Below are positions 1 to 6,017 of a stretch of 10,889 nucleotides of DNA, piece after piece. Source of the DNA: Bacteroidota bacterium (lineage in GTDB: Bacteria > Bacteroidota > Bacteroidia > UKL13-3); assembly GCA_004293295.1 (NCBI GenBank), contig RDYC01000232.1, positions 1 to 10,889 on the forward strand. Direction: 5' to 3'. Each line of letters starts with the position of its first letter. Position 1 is the stretch's first letter. The translations under genes were made by a program, and so were the position numbers. The notes under the pieces were generated by a model, which was not told the DNA's origin, made no database searches, and saw nothing but the letters and a program-made list of their open reading frames with translations.

Positions 1-776
1 GTTTTACCAATAATGTTTCGTTAAACTACAATAGCTATAAACCAATTAGCGGAAGTGGGATTTGGAGCAACTGCTACTTATCGCAAACCAATAATGATTT
101 TGCCAGAAACGATTTTGTGGATTCATTAGGTAGAAGGGTGCACCAAACCATCAATGTAAAAGGTAACCAAAATATGGGCGGGCAAGTGTATTATTGGTTT
201 AATATCAAAAAATTAAAGTTAAGCGTATCAACCAATGCCAGATTAAACCTGTCGAAAAATGTAAACGTGGTAAATAACCAAAACAACATCAACCGCAATG
301 GAAGTTACACAGTTGGATCTGATTTTAGCCACAGCCACAAAGATGATAAGTACTATGTAAGTATTGGTGGCGATTGGACCTACAACACTTCATCCAGTAG
401 CATTCGTCCTGATGTGCTTACCCAGTTTTGGATTCAGGCATACCAATTTAATGGCGAGGTTGAACTTCCTGCCAAATTTGAACTGAATGCAAGTGCTACT
501 TACAATATCAGGCAACGCACTTCCGAGTTCGACAGAAACCTAAATACCATGATTATTAATGCCGAATTGGTTAAGAAGTTTGGCGAAAAGGAAATTTTTG
601 AAATTGGCTTGAGTTGCAGGGATATTTTAAACCAGAATATTGGATTTAACCGAAATGCAAACAGCAATTTTATTAATGAGAATGTACACACCGTTTTGCG
701 CAGGTATTTCTTGTTAAGGTTAACTTACAATATTAATAGTGCAAACAGAATGGCCAAACAGGAGGATAAACAATGA
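1..776 (+). CDS. Outer membrane beta-barrel protein (TonB-receptor-like, OMP_b-brl_3 type), 3' end only
   Basis: The reading frame is open from the window edge (first full codon at position 3) to TGA at 774-776, giving the last 257 residues or so; the true start lies upstream. The GTG at 117 is an internal codon, because the frame continues upstream with the same character. The sequence alternates polar and aromatic residues in beta-strand fashion (e.g. VYYWFNIKKLKLSVSTNARL) and is rich in Asn and Ser. Near the end it has DILNQNIGFNRN followed by LRRYFLLRLTYNIN, which is how the C-terminal strands of the Bacteroidota outer membrane beta-barrel family usually finish. Full-length members (about 800-900 residues) carry an N-terminal carboxypeptidase-regulatory-like domain and a plug-like region, not visible here. 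The stop overlaps the start of the GLPGLI gene by 4 bases, the usual partner of this family, so the two are probably translationally coupled. Substrate is unknown. The family call is from memory of its C-terminal pattern; a related TonB-dependent receptor family is the main alternative. Confidence 0.85.
   Translation, partial: FTNNVSLNYNSYKPISGSGIWSNCYLSQTNNDFARNDFVDSLGRRVHQTINVKGNQNMGGQVYYWFNIKKLKLSVSTNARLNLSKNVNVVNNQNNINRNGSYTVGSDFSHSHKDDKYYVSIGGDWTYNTSSSSIRPDVLTQFWIQAYQFNGEVELPAKFELNASATYNIRQRTSEFDRNLNTMIINAELVKKFGEKEIFEIGLSCRDILNQNIGFNRNANSNFINENVHTVLRRYFLLRLTYNINSANRMAKQEDKQ
760..765 (+). promoter_or_regulatory. Strong Shine-Dalgarno sequence of the GLPGLI gene
   Basis: A full AGGAGG lies 7 bases before the ATG at 773, inside the last codons of the upstream barrel gene. 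The other starts in this window have A-rich or otherwise non-Shine-Dalgarno leaders, as is usual in Bacteroidota. Together with the ATGA stop/start overlap it fixes the start of the downstream gene and suggests coupled translation. Confidence 0.6.
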
Positions 777-1528
777 AGCAGGTGATCATATTTTTATTGC
801 TTACCATTACCTTAAATGGATATGCCCAGCAATTGCTGCTAAATGGTAAAATTACTTACGAAAAAAAGTTTAGCATCGTTAAATCCATTGAACAAGAGAT
901 GGAAGAAGATGGAGATGATGACGATAGTTGGTATAAGGAAATGATTAAGACCATGCCCAAATACAAGGTTGATATTTTTAAACTCAGTTTTACCAGAAAT
1001 CAAGCCATTTATACCACTTTTTTAGAGGACGAAAATGAACGGTTACGTTGGTACAAAACCATTACTAACCTTACTCAAAAAACGGATTTTGTAACCGATA
1101 GTTTCATGCAAAACAGAACCGTTTATGATGAGAGTTTTTTAATTAAAGATTCTATTTCAAAGCCGGTTTGGAAACTTACCGGTGAATACCGAAATATAGC
1201 CGGATATAACTGCCGTAGGGCTACCACCATATTATATGATTCGGTGTTTGTGATTGCCTTTTTTACAGAAGCGATACCTGTAAGTGGTGGACCTGATATT
1301 TTTGCGGGCTTGCCCGGCATGATTTTAGGCGTGGTGCTTCCGCGTTTCCACACCACCATTTTTGCAACCAGTGTTGAAACGGTAGTGCCCAATGAATCAG
1401 ACTTTTTATTTAAGCCCATTCGCAAAGCAAAGGTGCTGTCTCGCGAGGGTTACCGTAAGGACCTTAGCAGTAATTTAGAACGTTGGGGCAAATATGGCCA
1501 ACGCTTCGTTTTAAAAGCATTATTCTAA
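773..1528 (+). CDS. GLPGLI family protein
   Basis: 251 residues. A Sec signal peptide is visible at 1-18 (KQVIIFLLLTITLNGYA, cleavage before QQ), so the protein is exported to the periplasm or envelope. The family signature is clear: WKLTGEYRNIAGYNCRRAT at about 133-151, then FFTEAIPVSGGPDIFAGLPG at 163-182, with the name-giving motif as GLPGM (179-183) followed by ILGV. Length is normal for the family. A strongly acidic stretch (EEDGDDDD, about 44-51) sits in the variable N-terminal third. The start is set by the AGGAGG at 760-765 and by the ATGA overlap with the barrel gene. GLPGLI proteins are Bacteroidota-specific, of unknown biochemical function, and commonly encoded directly after outer-membrane receptor-like barrels, as here. 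A role as accessory or partner of that barrel is inference from context. No operon link to the next gene is evident (72-base gap). Confidence 0.92.
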   Translation: MKQVIIFLLLTITLNGYAQQLLLNGKITYEKKFSIVKSIEQEMEEDGDDDDSWYKEMIKTMPKYKVDIFKLSFTRNQAIYTTFLEDENERLRWYKTITNLTQKTDFVTDSFMQNRTVYDESFLIKDSISKPVWKLTGEYRNIAGYNCRRATTILYDSVFVIAFFTEAIPVSGGPDIFAGLPGMILGVVLPRFHTTIFATSVETVVPNESDFLFKPIRKAKVLSREGYRKDLSSNLERWGKYGQRFVLKALF

Positions 1529-1600
1529 ACACGCACACATTTGTGTATGTTTGTTGCACCACCCTTTTTGTAGGGGGCATAAAACAGAAAATAGCTAACC

Positions 1601-2521
1601 ATGTTGCAACAACTGATACAACAACTGCGGAAATTTGTTGCCGCTTATCCATTTACTTATTGGGTAGTGATGTTACTTTTTTGCGCAATAGGTGTTTACA
1701 GCAATTATTTTATGGGGCTCAAACAATGGATGAAGCCTTTAACTGATGGCAAGGAGTTTTTGGCATATTTTATTTTATACACGGTACATACCTTATGGGG
1801 ATTTATTTGGTATAGTGTATTTTTTAAGGAATATGCTTTTTGGAAAAAGGTAAACTTTTGGTTGCTGCTTTTGGCAGGATTGGGCATATTTGCTTTTCGG
1901 GTATCCTTTGATGAGCATTACCATTGGATAGCAAACATGGCATCAGCAGAAAATGTTTGGGTATATCAATCCATATTTAAGCATTTTTTTAAGCAGTTAT
2001 ACCTTATGGTTCCTATTTTCTTGCTTTGGCTGATAGCTGATAGCAATAACCAACCATTCTACGGATTTTCATCTAAGCAGCATAAGGCTAAACTTTATTG
2101 GGGATTGCTGTTGGCTATGGTTCCTTTGGTAGCCTATGCCAGCACACAAGCAGATTTTTTAGACTTTTATCCACGTGCTTCTAAAATTAGCCAAGCCGGA
2201 GTTTCCACATCCATGCTATTGTTGTTTGAGTTTTTTTATGGACTTGATTTTATATCCATTGAACTATTTTTTAGGGGATTTATGATTATGGCATTCACCC
2301 GTTTTGTGGGTATTCATGCCGTGTTGCCGATGGCCTGTTTTTACTTGTCCATTCACTATGGTAAACCCATGGGAGAGGCCATCAGTTCATTTTTCGGGGG
2401 AACTATTTTAGGGGTAATAGCCTACCATAGCAAAAGTATTTATGGTGGTATTATGGTGCACATGGGTATAGCTTGGCTTATGGAGCTTGGCGGATTTATA
2501 GGTAATTACTTCAGGCAGTAA
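1601..2521 (+). CDS. Integral membrane protein, variant CPBP-family (Abi/Rce1-like) intramembrane protease homologue
   Basis: 306 residues with about eight hydrophobic segments (e.g. 20-34, 54-75, 86-99, 133-146, 166-181) in the inner membrane. The C-terminal third resembles CPBP domains: ELFFRG at 221-226 (motif 1), LSIHYGKPMGEA at 249-260 (H252, motif 2), and HMGIA at 287-291 (motif 3). Classical members have EExxxR, FxxxH and HxxxN; here the first Glu is Ile220 and the final Asn is Ala291. I recall a CPBP branch with a single Glu before FFRG and H-x-GKP-x-x-E in motif 2, which this fits, so it may be a divergent branch rather than a broken enzyme. Eukaryotic Rce1 cleaves prenylated proteins; bacterial members have varied or unknown roles, so no substrate is proposed. 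ATG 1601 is chosen because the alternative frame from 1483 is unrelated; the leader AGCTAACC has no Shine-Dalgarno. It converges on hppA across a hairpin terminator. Confidence 0.75.
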   Translation: MLQQLIQQLRKFVAAYPFTYWVVMLLFCAIGVYSNYFMGLKQWMKPLTDGKEFLAYFILYTVHTLWGFIWYSVFFKEYAFWKKVNFWLLLLAGLGIFAFRVSFDEHYHWIANMASAENVWVYQSIFKHFFKQLYLMVPIFLLWLIADSNNQPFYGFSSKQHKAKLYWGLLLAMVPLVAYASTQADFLDFYPRASKISQAGVSTSMLLLFEFFYGLDFISIELFFRGFMIMAFTRFVGIHAVLPMACFYLSIHYGKPMGEAISSFFGGTILGVIAYHSKSIYGGIMVHMGIAWLMELGGFIGNYFRQ

Positions 2522-2543
2522 CTGATTAGGTTGGTACTAAAAC

Positions 2544-2572
2544 ACAAATAGCACCCGAGGGGTGCTATTTGT
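2544..2572. terminator. Bidirectional hairpin terminator between convergent genes
   Basis: A perfect 13-bp inverted repeat, ACAAATAGCACCC and its exact complement, encloses a 3-base GAG loop. It lies 22 bases after the stop of the CPBP-like gene and 20 bases after the stop of hppA, which is transcribed the other way. The flanks are weak T-tracts: TTTTT at 2581-2585 on the plus strand, after 8 bases, and TTTT immediately beyond one base on the minus strand. Position and symmetry suit a shared terminator for both genes. Confidence 0.8.
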
Positions 2573-2592
2573 AAAAGGTATTTTTAATTGAA

Positions 2593-5091
2593 TTAATCAC
2601 AATGGTTGCTTTCTCCCGGCTTGCAGCAGCCTTTTCCTTCTTTATGGTAGGCTACACATTTATCATCACAACTCTTTTCACATTCTTCAGCTGTTTTGCA
2701 GCCTTTATCACAGTTTTCTTTATCAGCACCCATCTTTTTGCTGCACATTTCTTTGCATTTGGCTTCATCAAACTTGCCATCAGCACCGTACATGCTTAAA
2801 CAAGCTGCTTTTTGTTCAGCGTCACAACCAAGGCTATCGCAATAAGCGGCACACTCATCTTTGGTCATGGTTTTGCAGCGGTTCCAATCACATTTGCCCA
2901 TATCCATTTCACACTCAGTCATCTCTGCGCAGCAAGCCATTTTTTCGGCATGTGTACCCATTGCTTGGTCTGATTTTCCACTTCCGGGTTGAGCAATATA
3001 AGGAGCAATTACCAGTGATACGATAGACATTAATTTGATTAAGATATTCATTGATGGTCCTGAAGTATCTTTAAATGGATCACCAACAGTATCACCGGTA
3101 ACCGAAGCTTTGTGCGGCTCCGATTTTTTATAAAACATTTCACCGTTAATCAATACACCTTTTTCAAACGACTTTTTCGCGTTATCCCAAGCACCACCGG
3201 CATTAGATTGGAAAATACCCATTAGCACTCCACTAACGGTTACACCGGCCAATAAGCCGCCTAACACCTCAGGGCCAAAAATAAAACCAACAATAACAGG
3301 TGTAATTAGTGCAATACCTCCCGGTAACATCATTTCACGTATAGATGCTTGAGTAGAGATGGCAACACACTTTTCGTATTCCGGTTTTGCTTTATACTCC
3401 ATAATGCCCGGAATTTCGCGGAATTGTCTGCGCACCTCTTGCACCATATCCATGGCTGCTTTACCCACAGCTTGAATACACAAGGCAGAGAAAATAAATG
3501 GAATCATTCCACCCACAAACAATCCGGCTAGAACAGGTGCTTTATAAATATCAATAGCATCAATACCCGCAATACCAACAAATGCTGCAAACAAGGCCAA
3601 TGAGGTTAATGCTGCAGAAGCAATGGCAAAGCCTTTTCCTGTAGCGGCAGTAGTATTACCTACGGCATCCAAATTGTCGGTACGTTCGCGCACTTCAGGT
3701 GGTAATTGGCTCATTTCGGCAATACCACCTGCATTATCTGCAATTGGTCCAAAAGCATCAATAGCCAATTGCATAGCCGTTGTTGCCATCATACCTGCAG
3801 CAGCAATAGCTACACCGTATAATCCGGCAAAGTAATACGAAGCCATAATACCACCGGCAAGTGTTAAAATCGGAATCACGGTTGATTTCATCCCTACAGA
3901 TAATCCACCGATGATGTTTGTGGCATGCCCGGTTGAAGATTGTTGGATGATAGACAACACAGGTGCTTTACCCATGGCTGTATAGTATTCGGTAACAATA
4001 CTCATAATTGCACCAACAACCGTTCCAACCAATATGGCCCAGAATACATTGATGTTTGAAAATTCATAACCACGCAGGTTAAGGGTTTCAGGTAACATCC
4101 ACATTACAATAAAATAAGAGGCAATAACTGTTAATGCCATTGAGGCCCAGTTGCCCATGTTTAAGGCATTTTGCACATTTGATTTTTCATCCTTGATGGT
4201 AACAAACCAAGTACCTACAATAGAAAAAATAATACCCAAGCCACAAATAAGCATTGGTAATAATATTGGCGACATGCCACCGAAATTATCTGTTACCACA
4301 ATTTCTTGTCCAAGCACCATAGTAGCTAAAATGGTAGCCACATATGAACCGAACAAATCAGCACCCATACCTGCTACGTCACCCACATTATCACCCACGT
4401 TATCGGCAATGGTTGCAGGGTTGCGCACATCATCTTCAGGAATACCGGCTTCTACTTTACCCACCAAATCGGCTCCCACATCGGCAGCTTTGGTATAAAT
4501 ACCACCGCCCACACGGGCAAATAAGGCAATAGATTCGGCACCCAACGAAAATCCTGTTAACACTTCAATAGAAGTGATTACGGTATTCGTGCCTAAGTCG
4601 GCAAATATTTTTAAAAATACAATAAACAAACCTCCTAAACCCAAAACAGCCAAACCTGCAACGCCAAGGCCCATAACAGTACCTCCTGTAAACGATACCT
4701 TTAAGGCTTGTTTTAAGCTGGTACGAGCGGCTTGTGTGGTGCGAACGTTTGCCTTGGTAGCTACTTTCATTCCAATGTAACCCGCTGTTGCTGAGAATAC
4801 GGCACCTATGATAAAGGAGATAGAGATGATCCAGCTTGAATGAATCTCTTTTCCATTAACCTCATGAATGGTTCCAGAATAGGCCAATAGCGCTGCGGCA
4901 AAAGCAACAAATATGCTCAATACTTTCCATTCTGCTTTTAAAAAGGCCATTGCTCCATCAGCGATGTAACCAGCCAATTCTGTCATTTTTGCATCACCTG
5001 CATCTTGTTTCGACACCCAAGCACTTTTAATAGCCATTACCAACAGGCCGATTAAACCAAGTGCGGGAATTAAATAAATTACATTTTCCAT
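2593..5091 (-). CDS. hppA: K+-dependent membrane-bound ion-translocating pyrophosphatase with cysteine-rich C-terminal tail
   Basis: 832 residues, inner membrane, about 16 helices. It hydrolyses pyrophosphate and couples this to pumping H+ or Na+ out of the cytoplasm. The core (1-701) has all the signatures: GGGIYTKAADVGADLVGKVE (195-214), DNVGDNVGDVAGMGADLF (230-247), DAFGPIADNAGG (445-456), DNLDAVGNTTAATGKG (472-487), GGAWDNAKK (632-640) and GDTVGDPFKDTSGPS (666-680), which supply the Mg-PPi-binding Asp and Lys residues. GNTTAATGKG has Ala482 and Gly485 where K+-independent enzymes have Lys and Thr, so it should need K+. The Glu of Na+ pumps in DLFESY is Gly248 here, while helix 5 carries Glu186 in GAESIALF, a pattern I associate with Flavobacterium-type H+ pumps; H+ is therefore favoured, by inference. 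The odd part is residues 702-832, with 19 cysteines (separate entry). No frameshift is visible at the junction. ATG 5091 opens directly into helix 1 (MENVIYLIPALGLIGLLVMA). Transcribed alone, divergent from the barrel operon. Confidence 0.97.
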   Translation of the reverse strand: MENVIYLIPALGLIGLLVMAIKSAWVSKQDAGDAKMTELAGYIADGAMAFLKAEWKVLSIFVAFAAALLAYSGTIHEVNGKEIHSSWIISISFIIGAVFSATAGYIGMKVATKANVRTTQAARTSLKQALKVSFTGGTVMGLGVAGLAVLGLGGLFIVFLKIFADLGTNTVITSIEVLTGFSLGAESIALFARVGGGIYTKAADVGADLVGKVEAGIPEDDVRNPATIADNVGDNVGDVAGMGADLFGSYVATILATMVLGQEIVVTDNFGGMSPILLPMLICGLGIIFSIVGTWFVTIKDEKSNVQNALNMGNWASMALTVIASYFIVMWMLPETLNLRGYEFSNINVFWAILVGTVVGAIMSIVTEYYTAMGKAPVLSIIQQSSTGHATNIIGGLSVGMKSTVIPILTLAGGIMASYYFAGLYGVAIAAAGMMATTAMQLAIDAFGPIADNAGGIAEMSQLPPEVRERTDNLDAVGNTTAATGKGFAIASAALTSLALFAAFVGIAGIDAIDIYKAPVLAGLFVGGMIPFIFSALCIQAVGKAAMDMVQEVRRQFREIPGIMEYKAKPEYEKCVAISTQASIREMMLPGGIALITPVIVGFIFGPEVLGGLLAGVTVSGVLMGIFQSNAGGAWDNAKKSFEKGVLINGEMFYKKSEPHKASVTGDTVGDPFKDTSGPSMNILIKLMSIVSLVIAPYIAQPGSGKSDQAMGTHAEKMACCAEMTECEMDMGKCDWNRCKTMTKDECAAYCDSLGCDAEQKAACLSMYGADGKFDEAKCKEMCSKKMGADKENCDKGCKTAEECEKSCDDKCVAYHKEGKGCCKPGESNHCD
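2596..2988 (-). other. Cysteine-rich C-terminal extension of the pyrophosphatase
   Basis: Residues 702-832 of the pyrophosphatase follow the final membrane helix (681-700) in the same frame. They hold 19 cysteines, at 720, 721, 727, 734, 739, 747, 751, 756, 764, 779, 783, 794, 798, 804, 808, 812, 822, 823 and 831. Many are four apart (747/751, 779/783, 794/798, 804/808/812), so they would line one face of a helix. The rest is highly charged (Lys, Glu, Asp) with Met, including MTECEMDMGKC. A short unit, GAD...C-x3-C, recurs at 769-783 and 788-798. Canonical pyrophosphatases end shortly after the last helix. In known structures the C-terminus lies on the side away from the cytoplasm, so this tail should be periplasmic, where it could bind metal, form disulfides or both. 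Function is unknown; metal binding is inference from composition. Confidence 0.85.
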
Positions 5092-5127
5092 CTACTAGAA
5101 TTAATATTTAATAATTTGATAATTGGG

Positions 5128-5135
5128 CAAAAATA
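5128..5135 (-). promoter_or_regulatory. Putative -7 box of the hppA promoter
   Basis: On the minus strand this reads TATTTTTG, an exact match to the Bacteroidota -7 consensus TAnnTTTG, 36 bases before the hppA ATG. No good TTG/TTTG -33 box is present; the nearest candidate is TTTC, 18 bases further upstream. The 92-base AT-rich gap (5092-5183) must also hold the promoter of the divergent barrel operon, for which only weak candidates are visible (AAACTTTG at 5155-5162). Confidence 0.4.
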
Positions 5136-5183
5136 GAATTTAATTCCTATTTTGAAACTTTGTTATGCAAAACAATAATTAAA

Positions 5184-6008
5184 ATGAAGCAAATTTATTG
5201 GATAATAAGTGGGGTGTTTTGGGCAATGGGCCAAATTAATGCGCAAGGCATACATGGTGTTATTGGTGCAGAAGCATGGATGCAGGGTGGTGTTAGTTCC
5301 ACATTATCAAATGTTTATGCTGTTGTAAATAATCCCTCTCAAATCAGCTATTTAAAAAAGTGGCAAGCGGGTGTTTACAGCGAACAGCGTTTTAACCGCA
5401 AGGAGTTAACCTTGGCTAATTTTTCTATTGCCTTTCCAAATAAGGTTATTGACGTAGGATTAGCCGTGAATTATTTTGGTTTTCAAGATTTTAACCAACA
5501 GCGGGTGGCATTAAGTGCGGCTAAAAAATTGGCTGAAACATTTAGTTTGGGGGTGCAGTTAAATTATGTTGCCACCAATATTAAGGAGTACGGCACTGCA
5601 GGGGCTTTGGTGTTGGGTGCTGGTGTAACTTATCAGCCCGTAAAAAAAATAGAGGTGGCCTTAACCATTTTTAATCCATCCCAACAACAATTGTCAAACC
5701 AAGTTTCGGATATTATTCCGGCATTTGCCCGTTTAGGCGTTAAATATATAGTGAGCAATAAAGTATACACCACCTTTGAAGTTGACCAACAATTGGAACA
5801 AAAAACGGTGTTCAGAGGGGGCATACGTTACGACTTGCATAAAAGGGTAGCCGTGGCCATTGGGGTAGCCAATCAACCAACCTTATTTACCTTTGGTACC
5901 AGCATGTTGGCAGGTAACTTAAGTATTGAGGCCGCTGCCACCATACACCAAACTTTTGGTTTCACTCCTCAATTGGGTTTGCGCCTTCCTATTCAACACA
6001 AACAATAA
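5184..6008 (+). CDS. PorV/PorQ-like outer membrane beta-barrel protein
   Basis: 274 residues from ATG 5184. An upstream TTG at 5160 would add eight residues before the signal peptide and is unlikely; from ATG 5184 a normal signal peptide starts at once (KQIYWIISGVFWAMGQINA, cleavage after residue 20). The mature protein begins with a pattern typical of PorV/PorQ-like barrels: GAEAWMQGGVSSTLSNVYAV, then VVNNPSQISYL, the region where the family describes a gene-state contrast of the form 'sNVyavxNNPa'. Repeated amphipathic strands follow (VGLAVNYFGFQDFNQQRVAL, FSLGVQLNYVATNI) and it ends ...FTPQLGLRLPI. PorV and PorQ work with the type IX secretion system and belong to the FadL-like barrel superfamily; this protein is shorter and its role is not established. 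It is followed after 9 bases by the helix-hairpin-helix protein, so the two form an operon and may act together. Broad call (outer-membrane barrel) is solid; kinship to PorQ is moderate. Confidence 0.75.
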   Translation: MKQIYWIISGVFWAMGQINAQGIHGVIGAEAWMQGGVSSTLSNVYAVVNNPSQISYLKKWQAGVYSEQRFNRKELTLANFSIAFPNKVIDVGLAVNYFGFQDFNQQRVALSAAKKLAETFSLGVQLNYVATNIKEYGTAGALVLGAGVTYQPVKKIEVALTIFNPSQQQLSNQVSDIIPAFARLGVKYIVSNKVYTTFEVDQQLEQKTVFRGGIRYDLHKRVAVAIGVANQPTLFTFGTSMLAGNLSIEAAATIHQTFGFTPQLGLRLPIQHKQ

Positions 6009-6017
6009 ACAAGTAAC

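Noticed and set aside
1535..1553. Short palindrome (ACACA-TT-TGTGT) and a TATGTTTG box between the GLPGLI and CPBP-like genes
   Set aside because: The stem is only 5 bp with a 2-base loop and no T-run, and no -33 TTG occurs at the right distance from the box.
1483..1746. 87-codon plus-strand frame overlapping the end of the GLPGLI gene and the start of the CPBP-like gene
   Set aside because: It is out of frame with two well-supported genes and its product resembles no family.
2596..2988. Cysteine-rich tail as a separate gene wrongly joined to hppA
   Set aside because: The frame is continuous from the last helix, and there is no stop, start codon with a leader, or signal peptide at the junction. 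An undetected sequencing error cannot be fully excluded.
2602..4780. Several plus-strand frames of 60-115 codons opposite hppA
   Set aside because: All lie antisense to a gene with unbroken family motifs and show no independent start or domain.
5160..5183. TTG start at 5160 for the PorQ-like gene
   Set aside because: It would put eight extra residues before an ordinary signal peptide; ATG 5184 with its A-rich leader is the better start.
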